Shown: positions 1 through 7,322 of the stretch, in pieces | How positions within the stretch are numbered: position 1 is the first letter of the stretch | Layout of the letters: each line of letters begins with the position of its first letter | Origin: Aequorivita sp. H23M31 | Lineage (GTDB): Bacteria; Bacteroidota; Bacteroidia; Flavobacteriales; Flavobacteriaceae | Length of the DNA: 64,000 nucleotides | NCBI RefSeq assembly: GCF_004022485.1 | Contig: NZ_CP034951.1 | Location: 3,348,001 to 3,412,000, forward strand | Reading direction: 5' to 3' | The notes under the pieces: model-generated | Told to the model about the DNA's origin: nothing | Database searches by the model: none | The model's input: only the letters and a program-made list of their open reading frames with translations | Made by a program: the position numbers and the translations under genes

Positions 1-93
1 CAAAATGATGATTATGAAATCTCTGGATTCCATTCCGCTTTAAATATTCATTTATAATGCGGACCTACATCAATTGTTTTCAATAAATAGAAA

Positions 94-163
94 GGGAAAT
101 ACCGTTAAACATATTTTGAATGATTAACAAAATTATGGTTAGTTAGCGTTTGTGGCATTTCCC
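94..163 (-). terminator. Possible long-loop terminator after the 179-736 lipoprotein gene
   Basis: On the minus strand GGGAAATGCC (163-154) can pair with GGTATTTCCC (103-94), ten pairs including one G-T, and is followed by TTTCTATTT. The 50-nt loop is much longer than usual, so this is only a candidate. It lies directly downstream of the lipoprotein stop codon. Confidence 0.25.
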
Positions 164-178
164 TGTTTAAATTTTCTA

Positions 179-736
179 TTATAATCCCACTATATTATTT
201 TTGAAAGAACCCGACACTTGGGCCGTTTGTTCTTCTCCATTACTGTCGGTATAGTAGAAAATCCCCTGAAAGTCGATATCCGCAGCTATTAAGGCACCAG
301 AGCCGTCGGGGGCATTAATCTTTTTCCTTATATTAACCTTTGCGTTACCCGATTTTGAAGTATAGCCTCTATTGCCTAGAGCACTTATCAATATCCCGAT
401 AGAAGAATCACCATTCTCGCCAAGTGAAATGTTGTTTTCCTGACCATCGCGGTATTCAAACCCCCCGCTTATGATTATTTCATCGGTATTTAGGACAAAT
501 CCCACTAAGTTTTTTCCATCTTCCTTTGCATAAGTAGCAAGCGCAAAACCATTTTCGTCCTCGCTGTCTACCGTGCCGGAATATCGCTGACCATCAATAG
601 TAATGTCATAACTTCCCAATAAACCTGAGCCCTGATCTCCTCCCGGGCCATTGTCGTCATCACTTTTGCTGCATCCCGCTATTATAGTTATAAATGCGAT
701 CAAACTAACGTAAATTGACTTCTTAAAATTTTTCAT
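179..736 (-). CDS. Small secreted lipoprotein, likely target of the LytTR system
   Basis: 185 aa, no recognised catalytic domain. The N-terminus has a basic start, a hydrophobic segment and the lipobox IIAGC (Cys about residue 22), followed by a Ser/Asp/Gly-rich linker, so it is a predicted lipoprotein, probably in the outer membrane. The rest is polar, with short beta-strand-like stretches and a KSGNAKVNIRKK segment; it resembles the many small DUF-type flavobacterial lipoproteins, but no family can be named. It is transcribed on its own from a promoter about 220 bp upstream (965-995) that carries a tandem LytTR-like site (1003-1038). This places it under the response regulator encoded next door at 1242-2000. 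Function unknown. Confidence 0.85.
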   Translation of the reverse strand: MKNFKKSIYVSLIAFITIIAGCSKSDDDNGPGGDQGSGLLGSYDITIDGQRYSGTVDSEDENGFALATYAKEDGKNLVGFVLNTDEIIISGGFEYRDGQENNISLGENGDSSIGILISALGNRGYTSKSGNAKVNIRKKINAPDGSGALIAADIDFQGIFYYTDSNGEEQTAQVSGSFKNNIVGL

Positions 737-964
737 TTTTCTTTTTTTTATTAAGTTATTGATTTGGATTAAAATTAAAGTTATAGATAGATCATCTTGA
801 ATTCTAGAATTTTTACAATACGATTTTAATGTAATTGGTTTTAAAAAGTTTTCCGTTCACTTTCTATTGTATTGAATTGAATTAAATAGATGGGGAAGAA
901 ATTTTTATAATTGCTAATGTTTGGTTGTGGTCTTAATACATTTACATTTCGCTTATTCCACGGA

Positions 965-995
965 CAAACTTATTATATAGAATAGTTGTTCACAA
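965..995 (-). promoter_or_regulatory. Promoter for the lipoprotein gene, with long leader
   Basis: Read on the minus strand: TTG at 995-993, a 20-bp spacer, then TAAGTTTG at 972-965. This is a full match to the Bacteroidota -7 box TAnnTTTG with a -33 TTG. Expected start of transcription is near 958, giving a leader of about 220 nt before the ATG at 736. The same TTG-N20-TAAnTTTG layout occurs at 4040-4070. Confidence 0.65.
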
Positions 996-1002
996 TATGT
1001 AC

Positions 1003-1038
1003 TTAGTATTTGGTAGTTATGAATTAGAATTCGGTTAT
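1003..1038 (+). promoter_or_regulatory. Tandem LytTR-like operator upstream of the lipoprotein promoter
   Basis: Two direct repeats, TTAGTATTTGGTAGT (1003-1017) and TTAGAATTCGGTTAT (1024-1038), start exactly 21 bp apart, two helical turns. The edge facing the promoter is 7 bp from the -33 TTG. LytTR domains are known to bind paired direct repeats with about this spacing, upstream of the promoters they activate. The same motif occurs four more times at 3948-4032. That the cognate regulator is the one at 1242-2000 is inferred from proximity. Confidence 0.6.
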
Positions 1039-1241
1039 ATCACGTGAAAACCCTGTGGCAGGCAGCGAGATTTTCACTCGTAAACCTTGATTTAGCGTAG
1101 AATTTAATAGAGTTGAGAGATATAGGGCAAGCCATAAAGCTGAAGAAAAATAATTCTTTGATTATAGCTGGAACCAGGAATTTAAGGTAAAATCTCCCGT
1201 TAAGATTTAGCTGAATTTATTCCCGAATTTGGGATTCCTTT
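1039..1241. other. Intergenic stretch without recognised content
   Basis: This stretch lies between the operator at 1003-1038 and the stop codon of the response regulator gene. Only short, weak inverted repeats are present (for example TCCC/GGGA near 1222-1236). No gene, RNA or clear terminator was recognised. Confidence 0.4.
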
Positions 1242-2000
1242 TCACTTAAAGTGAAGCATAGTCTCTAAAATCTCGTTGATTTGTTTGGATCGTTGTCGAG
1301 AGACTGGAATTTCGGTATCGTCTTGCATTATTAAACTTCCACCATCTTGTTTTAGGATTCCTTTTACATATTGGGGATTTATCAAATGCGATTGATGAAC
1401 TCTCAGAAATCCATGGTCTCCCAGGAGTTCTTCAATATCTTTTAGAGTTCTACTTATCAATACCTTATTGCCATCCTTGCAATATACATTTGTATAATTA
1501 CTGTCGGACTGGCAGCGCAATATATTCTCAATTTCCACAATTTGATAGCCCACTCCCGTAGGCAAAGCCATTTTTGTGCATTCTTCCTTTGAGCCAGATA
1601 AACGATCTTGTAATAATTGCCATTGTTGTGTAGAAGTTTTCTTTCTTCTTTTTTCCCAGTTCGATAGTGCTTTTACAATACTTTTCTCGGTTATTGGTTT
1701 CAGAAGATAGTTAATGGCGCTATAACGAAAAGCTTTAATAGCATATTGGTCATACGCCGTGGTGAAAATAACATCGAAATCAATGGGAAGTAAGTTATCC
1801 AATAACATAAAACCATTTAAATTGGGCATTTCTATATCCAAGAATAATAGGTCTGGCGGATTATTTTTTATGAATTCCAAGCCTAATAGCGGATTGGTGA
1901 ATATTCCCGTAATGGTATAGTCGGAATCGATTTTCTCGATTAAATTCTTTAGCACATCAATGCAATGGGATTCATCGTCGATTATAATTACTTTTATCAT
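1242..2000 (-). CDS. LytTR family response regulator
   Basis: 252 aa two-domain response regulator. Residues about 1-120 are a receiver domain: acidic pair in IIIDDE, phospho-acceptor Asp55 in FLDIEMP, conserved Lys in YLLKPI. Residues about 145-250 are a LytTR DNA-binding domain (typical segments CQSDSNYTNVY, LEDIEELL-like helix, FLRVHQSHLINP). It is encoded second in a two-gene operon, 6 bp after the kinase gene at 2007-3905, so the kinase is the obvious partner. LytTR regulators bind paired direct repeats with about 21-bp spacing; three such pairs flank this operon (1003-1038, 3948-3983, 3997-4032) and are the likely targets. Confidence 0.95.
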   Translation of the reverse strand: MIKVIIIDDESHCIDVLKNLIEKIDSDYTITGIFTNPLLGLEFIKNNPPDLLFLDIEMPNLNGFMLLDNLLPIDFDVIFTTAYDQYAIKAFRYSAINYLLKPITEKSIVKALSNWEKRRKKTSTQQWQLLQDRLSGSKEECTKMALPTGVGYQIVEIENILRCQSDSNYTNVYCKDGNKVLISRTLKDIEELLGDHGFLRVHQSHLINPQYVKGILKQDGGSLIMQDDTEIPVSRQRSKQINEILETMLHFK

Positions 2001-2006
2001 AACAAA

Positions 2007-3905
2007 CTATTGATAGGTTAAATTAATTCTTGTTCCGGCAGCGTGCCCATTTTCCTCTAGGTCGATAATGTTTATACGGATATTCTGGTCGCTGCGATGA
2101 TTAAATAGTGTCAATCGATCTTTCACTAAATTAGTGCCAATTGAATTGTGCAATTTCATCTTTTTCGCACTTTCTTTCCGTCCTATTCCATTGTCTTCTA
2201 TGGTTATCTGTAGATTTTTCTTCAGGTCAAATATAATTTTTAATTTTTTTTCCTGTTTTAAACTGGGATAGAGTCCATGCCAAATGGCATTTTCTACTAG
2301 GGGCTGTAACAATAATGGGGGAATAAAATATTGGGAAAGTTCTTCTCGAGATTCCACCTGTATGGTATATTCAAATTCACTGCCCATTCTATTCTTTTCA
2401 AGAGAAAGATACAATTCTAAAATTTCCAATTCCTCTTCAACTGTTATTTTTTTGTGGTGACTATTTTGAAGAATTCCTCTTAAAAGGCTTGAAAAATCGT
2501 CCAGATAATTTACGGCGTCTTCATTTCGCGAGGTCATAATAGTATATTTTATGGCGTTGAGACTATTAAATATAAAATGTGGATTCATTTGATAGCGTAG
2601 CGAGACCATTTCTGTTTCACGCAAACGCTGTGTAAAATCGTCCTTTATTTTTTGTTCCTTTTCCTTTTCAAGTTTCGAATACAGTTGAACCAGTTCCGCT
2701 GTTTTTTCATTCACCTTTCTATCCAAATCCTCGTTCATTTTTATATGTAGTTGATCATTTCGTTGAAGCTGTGCAATCAATTCTGAAGCGGCTTTCTCTT
2801 TTTCTTTTCGGAGAATAGCAAAATTCTTGCTCAATGCCAATGAAAAGCAATATACTTCCAGTAAAAGACCAATCTGAAAAATTACATTGGGTGCCTCCCT
2901 GAAATTAAGTAAATGTCCAAGTCTATTATCCATCCCAAAGTAGCCTAGATAGGAGGCCAAAAGAGCCCCAATAAAAAAAAAGGTCTGACCTATTATAAAA
3001 TAGGGTAATAGAGGGTGTTTAACCTTATAGATAATCCAAAATATCAGTAGAAGATTAATAGGTAATACTATGGCCCGCACCACCGCGAACAAAATATTCC
3101 TAATCTCTAAAGCAAATTCAAAATAATTTATTATAAATCTGGATATAGCATATATAAATACTGCCAATCCCAAAATATAAAGTGCTCGGTCTAATAACTT
3201 ATCGTATTTTTTTACATCCAATAATTTCGATATAAAAAAAATATAGAACCCTATAAAAACAAATTGAATTGGCTCAAACAAATCTTGCGCAAGTTGGGAA
3301 GGAAAGTATAAGGAGTTCCAAAAAGGTTTGGCCGTTCGTTGTAGCAAGATAAACCCGTACAAAAGTAGGAATACTAAATACCCAATATAGTAATAATATA
3401 ATTTGTCACGTAATTGAAATCCAATTACGATAGCAAATATTAGAATGGTTAAAAGAGAAATGTTGTAGAAATACATAAAACCGATAGCCTTTACTTCCTC
3501 GGGATGTATTATTTCTTTAATTTGATTTTTCACAATAGAAGGATTATAGGTTGAATCCAACCAAGACCCTGTTTTGAGTATACCTGCGAAATGCAAATTG
3601 TTCCCCATAGATAAAGACGAGTTGAGAAGCGATGCGGAAAAATAATTTACTATTTGGTTTTTGTAAAAACCCGGGTACTTTATATTTTCCTTTATTCTAA
3701 ATCTACCGGGGTCGTAATTAATCTTATAATGTTTACAGGTAAAATTTTCTTTACAAATACCTTCTAAAGTTTCTGGCATTTTCCCAACCCCTGTTAAGTA
3801 GTGGATGGGTTTCGAGGTATTGCATGAAATAGGCTCATTTCCCAGGAGGGGGAAATGAATAAATAAGCAAAAGAGGAGAAAACATTTAAAGAAAGCCTTC
3901 ATCAT
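2007..3905 (-). CDS. LytS/YehU-type membrane sensor histidine kinase
   Basis: 632 aa. A signal peptide is followed by a periplasmic region (about 24-140) with three cysteines, then about seven membrane segments (about 145-365) like the 7TMR-DISM class, a coiled coil (about 365-430), a His_kinase domain with the phospho-acceptor His443 in MNPHFIFNSLN, and an ATPase domain with an N-box-like LVENAIWHGL and the G1 motif EDNGIGR. Known relatives transfer phosphate to LytTR regulators, matching the downstream gene. The extracytoplasmic input is unknown. The gene starts 43 bp from a tandem LytTR-like operator (3948-3983) and has only an imperfect -7 box (TATTTTAG, 3918-3911), so autoregulation is plausible. 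MMK gives two possible adjacent start codons. Confidence 0.93.
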   Translation of the reverse strand: MMKAFFKCFLLFCLFIHFPLLGNEPISCNTSKPIHYLTGVGKMPETLEGICKENFTCKHYKINYDPGRFRIKENIKYPGFYKNQIVNYFSASLLNSSLSMGNNLHFAGILKTGSWLDSTYNPSIVKNQIKEIIHPEEVKAIGFMYFYNISLLTILIFAIVIGFQLRDKLYYYYIGYLVFLLLYGFILLQRTAKPFWNSLYFPSQLAQDLFEPIQFVFIGFYIFFISKLLDVKKYDKLLDRALYILGLAVFIYAISRFIINYFEFALEIRNILFAVVRAIVLPINLLLIFWIIYKVKHPLLPYFIIGQTFFFIGALLASYLGYFGMDNRLGHLLNFREAPNVIFQIGLLLEVYCFSLALSKNFAILRKEKEKAASELIAQLQRNDQLHIKMNEDLDRKVNEKTAELVQLYSKLEKEKEQKIKDDFTQRLRETEMVSLRYQMNPHFIFNSLNAIKYTIMTSRNEDAVNYLDDFSSLLRGILQNSHHKKITVEEELEILELYLSLEKNRMGSEFEYTIQVESREELSQYFIPPLLLQPLVENAIWHGLYPSLKQEKKLKIIFDLKKNLQITIEDNGIGRKESAKKMKLHNSIGTNLVKDRLTLFNHRSDQNIRINIIDLEENGHAAGTRINLTYQ

Positions 3906-3947
3906 TAAAGCTAAAATAGAATTTATTTTTGCAGAATTTTAACATTT

Positions 3948-3983
3948 TTAGAATTTGGCAGGTTTAAGTTAGTATTTGGTCAT
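3948..3983 (+). promoter_or_regulatory. Tandem LytTR-like operator facing the sensor kinase gene
   Basis: TTAGAATTTGGCAGG (3948-3962) and TTAGTATTTGGTCAT (3969-3983) are direct repeats with a 21-bp period, in the same orientation relative to the downstream minus-strand gene as the pair at 1003-1038. A near -7 box (TATTTTAG, minus 3918-3911) falls within 1 bp of the geometry seen at the lipoprotein promoter, but the -33 TTG is missing. Together with 3997-4032 it forms an 85-bp dyad centred near 3990. Confidence 0.55.
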
Positions 3984-3996
3984 ATTTGACAGTTTT

Positions 3997-4032
3997 TCTG
4001 CCGAATACTAACTGAGCCCTACCAAATTCTAA
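3997..4032 (-). promoter_or_regulatory. Tandem LytTR-like operator facing right
   Basis: On the minus strand TTAGAATTTGGTAGG (4032-4018) and TTAGTATTCGGCAGA (4011-3997) form the second arm of the dyad, again with a 21-bp period. The outer edge (4032) is exactly 7 bp from the TTG of the plus-strand promoter at 4040-4070, the same distance as at the lipoprotein promoter. Confidence 0.6.
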
Positions 4033-4039
4033 TTGTCTA

Positions 4040-4070
4040 TTGGAATGGAAAACATCTCCCCTTAAATTTG
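4040..4070 (+). promoter_or_regulatory. Promoter firing into a region without an annotated gene
   Basis: TTG at 4040-4042, a 20-bp spacer and TAAATTTG at 4063-4070 form a full match to the -33/-7 consensus. Spacing and distance to the operator at 3997-4032 are identical to the lipoprotein promoter. The transcript would start near 4077 and meets a terminator-like hairpin at 4135-4152 before any long reading frame. Confidence 0.6.
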
Positions 4071-4076
4071 ACTCTA

Positions 4077-4160
4077 ATAAAACAAAGGGTTTTGTTTGAT
4101 AATGTATAGTTTGAGTAGTGTTAATGAGAATAAAGGCTGTTTAACGACAGCCCTTATTTT
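4077..4160 (+). ncRNA. Candidate LytTR-controlled small RNA (possibly up to 4265)
   Basis: The interval is bounded by the promoter at 4040-4070 and the hairpin at 4135-4152 followed by CTTATTTTTAA, predicting an RNA of about 80 nt. Near its 5' end AAACAAA pairs with TTTGTTT around a GGGT loop. A 30-codon reading frame starts with ATG at 4102 and ends at 4194 (MYSLSSVNENKG at its start). It runs across the first hairpin, so it would need read-through to the stronger hairpin at 4225-4265. A regulatory RNA is the simpler reading; a short regulated peptide is the alternative. No homology is claimed. Confidence 0.35.
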
Positions 4161-4163
4161 TAA
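4135..4163 (+). terminator. Terminator-like hairpin without an annotated gene upstream
   Basis: The stem is GGCTGT (4135-4140) and ACAGCC (4147-4152) with loop TTAACG, followed by CTTATTTTTAA. There is no long plus-strand gene upstream; the only matching start is the promoter at 4040-4070. Confidence 0.5.
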
Positions 4164-4224
4164 TTCGAATTTGAAAACAATTTTGGAAGGTTGATCCTAA
4201 ACTTCCACTAATTAGCCAAACAGT

Positions 4225-4265
4225 AAAAATACCTTTCCGAAATTTATTTTGGGGAAGGTATTTTT
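4225..4265. terminator. Strong bidirectional terminator-like hairpin
   Basis: AAAAATACCTTTCC (4225-4238) pairs with GGAAGGTATTTTT (4253-4265), with one bulged T. It has A-rich and T-rich flanks on its two sides and so could act in either direction. It separates the orphan transcript region from the next gene's own promoter. Confidence 0.55.
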
Positions 4266-4272
4266 CATTTTA

Positions 4273-4301
4273 TTGAATATAACAATGAATGGTTATCTTT
4301 G
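4273..4301 (+). promoter_or_regulatory. Promoter of the 101-aa membrane protein gene
   Basis: TTG (4273-4275), an 18-bp spacer, and TATCTTTG (4294-4301), a perfect TAnnTTTG box. The ATG at 4317 lies about 10 nt after the expected start of transcription. Confidence 0.6.
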
Positions 4302-4316
4302 GAATAAAACCATTTT

Positions 4317-4622
4317 ATGACCAACTCTCAAAGATTTAAATTTCCAAAAACTGTTTTGTTTGGGATTACTGCAGCTTATGTTATCTTAATTATCGCCACC
4401 TATTTTCTTTATTATAAGGAGCCTATAATTGTTTGCGCCCAACGCATGCTGATTGCCCAGTCGATAGCGTTGGTTTTTCAGGTGGTACTGAATTATTTCA
4501 ACTATCATTCAAATAATAAAATCGTCATTTTTGCAACCCTATTTGTTAGTTCAATGCTGCTTTTGGGTGCGATTTCAGCTTTTTTCAATTTGGGTCTAAT
4601 GTGTGAACTCTACGGATTTTAA
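4317..4622 (+). CDS. Small three-helix membrane protein of unknown function
   Basis: 101 aa with three hydrophobic segments (about residues 13-32, 42-60, 68-92) separated by short basic or polar loops. No family was recognised. Two cysteines (in IVCAQRM and LMCELYG) flank the membrane part. It has its own promoter directly upstream and a very short leader, which supports it as a real gene. The next gene starts 13 bp after its stop, so the two may be co-transcribed. Confidence 0.7.
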   Translation: MTNSQRFKFPKTVLFGITAAYVILIIATYFLYYKEPIIVCAQRMLIAQSIALVFQVVLNYFNYHSNNKIVIFATLFVSSMLLLGAISAFFNLGLMCELYGF

Positions 4623-4635
4623 ATGGATATTATAA

Positions 4636-5892
4636 ATGAAATTAGTAACATTCACCATCAGTCTCTTTCTACTGTTTTTCATTCTTGTATCCTGCAAGAA
4701 TGAAACAAAAAATGGGAAACTAGAGGAGACAAAAACCGAGACCCCAACGAAAATTGTATCTTCCTTACTGAATCCCACTTCTGGTAATAGCTCTTACCCA
4801 AGACTTTTCGCCACCGAAAGTCGACTTTTGATGTCGTGGGTGCAAGAGGATTCTATTTCAAGATTATATTATTCAATATTGGAAAATGGAGAATGGACTA
4901 AACCTTATGAAGTGAATTCTGGAAATGATTGGTTTATCAGTTGGGCAGACTTTCCTACCATAGCTGAAAATAATGGAAATATTTTGGTGAACTATCTTCA
5001 AAATCCTGTAGATGCAAAGGATGATTATAATATAAAAATCAATGTTTATTCGGCTAAAACCCAAACGTGGAAAAAAGATATTCTTTTGCACAATGATGGT
5101 ACTGCCAGTGAACACGGTTTTATGTCAGTAGTGCCCTTGCATGAATCTTCTTTCTATGTAATCTGGTTGGATGGTAGAAATACTATAGCTAAAGGAGCAG
5201 GTCACGGAACTTCCGCCGGACCTGCAATGTCTCTGCGGGGTCGCGTGGTAAATGCCGATGGGACTATGAAACCTTCAGTGGAACTGGATAATCGCGTTTG
5301 TGACTGTTGCCAGACTGCCGTAACCCCTATTAATGGGGCTCCACTTCTTGTTTATAGAGATAGATCGGATAATGAAATCAGGGATATTTCCCGTATTAGA
5401 CTTTCAGATGATTCATTTTCAAAGCCGCTAACTGTTTTTAATGACAATTGGAAAATTTCGGGTTGTCCGGTTAGCGGTCCAGCGATAGCATCTTTTAAAA
5501 ACAAGGCAGCAGTGGCATGGTTTACCGCGGTAAATAATATTCCTAAAGTCCAACTTGCCTTTTCGAGTGATGGTGGTGAGACTTTTGGAATTCCCATCCA
5601 AATAAATAACCATGAAACTAACGGCGGAGTGGATGTGGTAATGGATTCTGAAAATTCCGCAATGGTTAGTTGGATTGAGATAGTTGGTGATGAAGCTATG
5701 ATCCAGATAATGCGTGTCTCTGCAGATGGGTCAAAAGGTTTTCCAGTTACAATTTCAAAATCGAGCTTGCGTAGTTCTAATGGAAATCCGCAATTAGAAA
5801 AGGTAGGAGATTCACTCTATGCTGCGTGGACTCAGACCGAAGGAACAAAAAGTTCAGTAATGACTGCATCTGTTTCTATAAAAGATTTATAG
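4636..5892 (+). CDS. BNR/sialidase-like repeat lipoprotein with a CDCC motif
   Basis: 418 aa. Lipobox FILVSC (Cys20) with a charged linker predicts a lipoprotein. The rest has the pattern of a six-bladed BNR/sialidase-fold propeller: repeated Trp-containing strands (SWVQEDS, VIWLDGR, VAWFTAV, VSWIEI, AAWTQT) and an Asp-box-like FSSDGGETF. A segment with NRVCDCCQTA (about residue 220) holds three closely spaced cysteines. Such a cluster is not part of the sialidase active site and suggests disulfide or metal/haem binding. The five or so catalytic residues expected of a true sialidase cannot be assigned, so enzymatic function is uncertain. It is followed by a glycosyltransferase gene with its own -7 box. 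Confidence 0.8.
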   Translation: MKLVTFTISLFLLFFILVSCKNETKNGKLEETKTETPTKIVSSLLNPTSGNSSYPRLFATESRLLMSWVQEDSISRLYYSILENGEWTKPYEVNSGNDWFISWADFPTIAENNGNILVNYLQNPVDAKDDYNIKINVYSAKTQTWKKDILLHNDGTASEHGFMSVVPLHESSFYVIWLDGRNTIAKGAGHGTSAGPAMSLRGRVVNADGTMKPSVELDNRVCDCCQTAVTPINGAPLLVYRDRSDNEIRDISRIRLSDDSFSKPLTVFNDNWKISGCPVSGPAIASFKNKAAVAWFTAVNNIPKVQLAFSSDGGETFGIPIQINNHETNGGVDVVMDSENSAMVSWIEIVGDEAMIQIMRVSADGSKGFPVTISKSSLRSSNGNPQLEKVGDSLYAAWTQTEGTKSSVMTASVSIKDL

Positions 5893-5917
5893 CCGAACCA
5901 TTGCTTATTCAATTGCG

Positions 5918-5925
5918 TATCTTTG
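5918..5925 (+). promoter_or_regulatory. -7 box TATCTTTG overlapping an apparent TTG start
   Basis: Perfect TAnnTTTG box. The nearest TTG upstream (5901-5903) is 14 bp away, shorter than usual. Its last three bases are the TTG that opens the longest reading frame of the following gene, which argues that translation starts at the next TTG (5938). Confidence 0.4.
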
Positions 5926-5937
5926 AAAAAACTACAA

Positions 5938-7221
5938 TTGAAAAAACTACTGATCATAGGTCACACTTTCCCGGAGCCGAGTACCACAGCGGCCGGAGGT
6001 AGAATGATGCAGTTGATTAAATTGTTTCAGGAGGAAAGTTTTGAAATAATCTTTGCGAGTACGGCAGTTATTTCTGAAAGAAGCGTCGATCTGCCAAAAT
6101 TTGGTATTTCAGTCAAAAACATACTTTTAAATGATTCTGAATTCGATTTGTGGGTGAAGGAATTATCCCCAGAAATTGTCATTTTTGACCGATTTATCAC
6201 CGAGGAACAATTTGGCTGGCGAATTACGGAAAGTTGTCCCAAAGCACTGAAAATTCTTGATACAGAAGATCTCCATTTTCTTCGGAAGTCTAGGGAAGAG
6301 GCTGTACGAAAGAATTTACCACTAGAACAAGCTAATCTTTTCTCCGATACTGCCAAGCGGGAATTGGCAAGTATACTGCGATGTGATCTTTCTTTAATAA
6401 TTTCGGAATATGAGATGGAATTGCTTCAGGATAAATTTGGGATCAACTCCAACATTCTCTTTTATCTTCCTTTTTTAATAAATGGAACAAAGGAAGTAAG
6501 GAATCTTCCTTTCTTTGAAGAGCGCAAGCATTTTATCACCATCGGAAATTTGTTTCATCAGCCCAATGTGGACGGCGTTCTTCAGCTAAAGAAATTGTGG
6601 CCTAAAATAAGGGAAAAGCTCCCAAATGCCGAATTACATATTTATGGTGCCTATGCGCCCCCAAAAATAAATGAACTTCATAATATAAATGAGGGATTTT
6701 TAATAATGGGCTGGGCAGAAGAAGTGGGGAGCGTAATGAAATCAGCTCGCTTGCAGTTGGCTCCATTACGCTTCGGAGCTGGTTTAAAGGGTAAGTTGGT
6801 CGACGCCATGCAATTTGGTACACCATCCATAACAACGGTCGTTGGAGCGGAAGGTTTATGCGGAAGTTTACCCTTTTCTGGTTCTATTTCAGAAACCGAT
6901 GAATCATTTGTAAAAGAAGCAGTACACTTGTATTCAGATAAAAAGGCTTGGGAAACGGCTCAGAAAAATGGCTTTACAATACTAGAAGAGCGATTTCAAA
7001 AATCATTCTTTTCACAGGATTTTAATAGGCGCATTGAAGAAATTTCTTCAAATCTTGAAAAGCATAGAGAGAAAAATTTTTTAGGTCAAGTTCTTCAGCA
7101 TCATACCTTGCAATCCACAAAATATCTTAGCAAATGGATAGAAGCCAAAAACACAATTCCCCAAAATGCTTCTCCGGTTTGTTATGCCAATAGCAGTGAG
7201 GTTCGAGACGAGTACAAGTAA
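5938..7221 (+). CDS. GT-B fold glycosyltransferase
   Basis: About 427 aa from the TTG at 5938 (MKKLLIIGHTFPEP). The longer frame from TTG 5923 starts inside a -7 box and is less likely. The protein has an N-terminal Rossmann half with a glycine-rich GGRMMQLIKLF segment, and a C-terminal half with ITIGNLFHQPNVDGV, LHIYGAYAP and GWAEEVGSVMKSARLQLAPLRFGAGLKGKLVDAM. This is the phosphate/nucleotide-sugar binding region typical of glycosyltransferase family 4 and related GT-B enzymes. Donor and acceptor are unknown. No membrane segment, so cytoplasmic. It is separate from the main glycan cluster that begins at 22 kb. Confidence 0.88.
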   Translation: MKKLLIIGHTFPEPSTTAAGGRMMQLIKLFQEESFEIIFASTAVISERSVDLPKFGISVKNILLNDSEFDLWVKELSPEIVIFDRFITEEQFGWRITESCPKALKILDTEDLHFLRKSREEAVRKNLPLEQANLFSDTAKRELASILRCDLSLIISEYEMELLQDKFGINSNILFYLPFLINGTKEVRNLPFFEERKHFITIGNLFHQPNVDGVLQLKKLWPKIREKLPNAELHIYGAYAPPKINELHNINEGFLIMGWAEEVGSVMKSARLQLAPLRFGAGLKGKLVDAMQFGTPSITTVVGAEGLCGSLPFSGSISETDESFVKEAVHLYSDKKAWETAQKNGFTILEERFQKSFFSQDFNRRIEEISSNLEKHREKNFLGQVLQHHTLQSTKYLSKWIEAKNTIPQNASPVCYANSSEVRDEYK

Positions 7222-7322
7222 GTAGATAGATTCTAGATGAAAGAAGTAAAGGTACTCTTTAAACGTTATTCTTTTTATGGCTATGCTAAATTCTAAGAAA
7301 TTTAATACAGCTCCACAAATCA

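Noticed and set aside
1..57. Short open end of a plus-strand frame ending in SALNIHL at a TAA
   Set aside because: Only 18 codons are visible and nothing identifies it; it could be the 3' end of a gene or chance.
4873..5115. Antisense frame in the BNR-like lipoprotein gene
   Set aside because: Shadow of the plus-strand gene.
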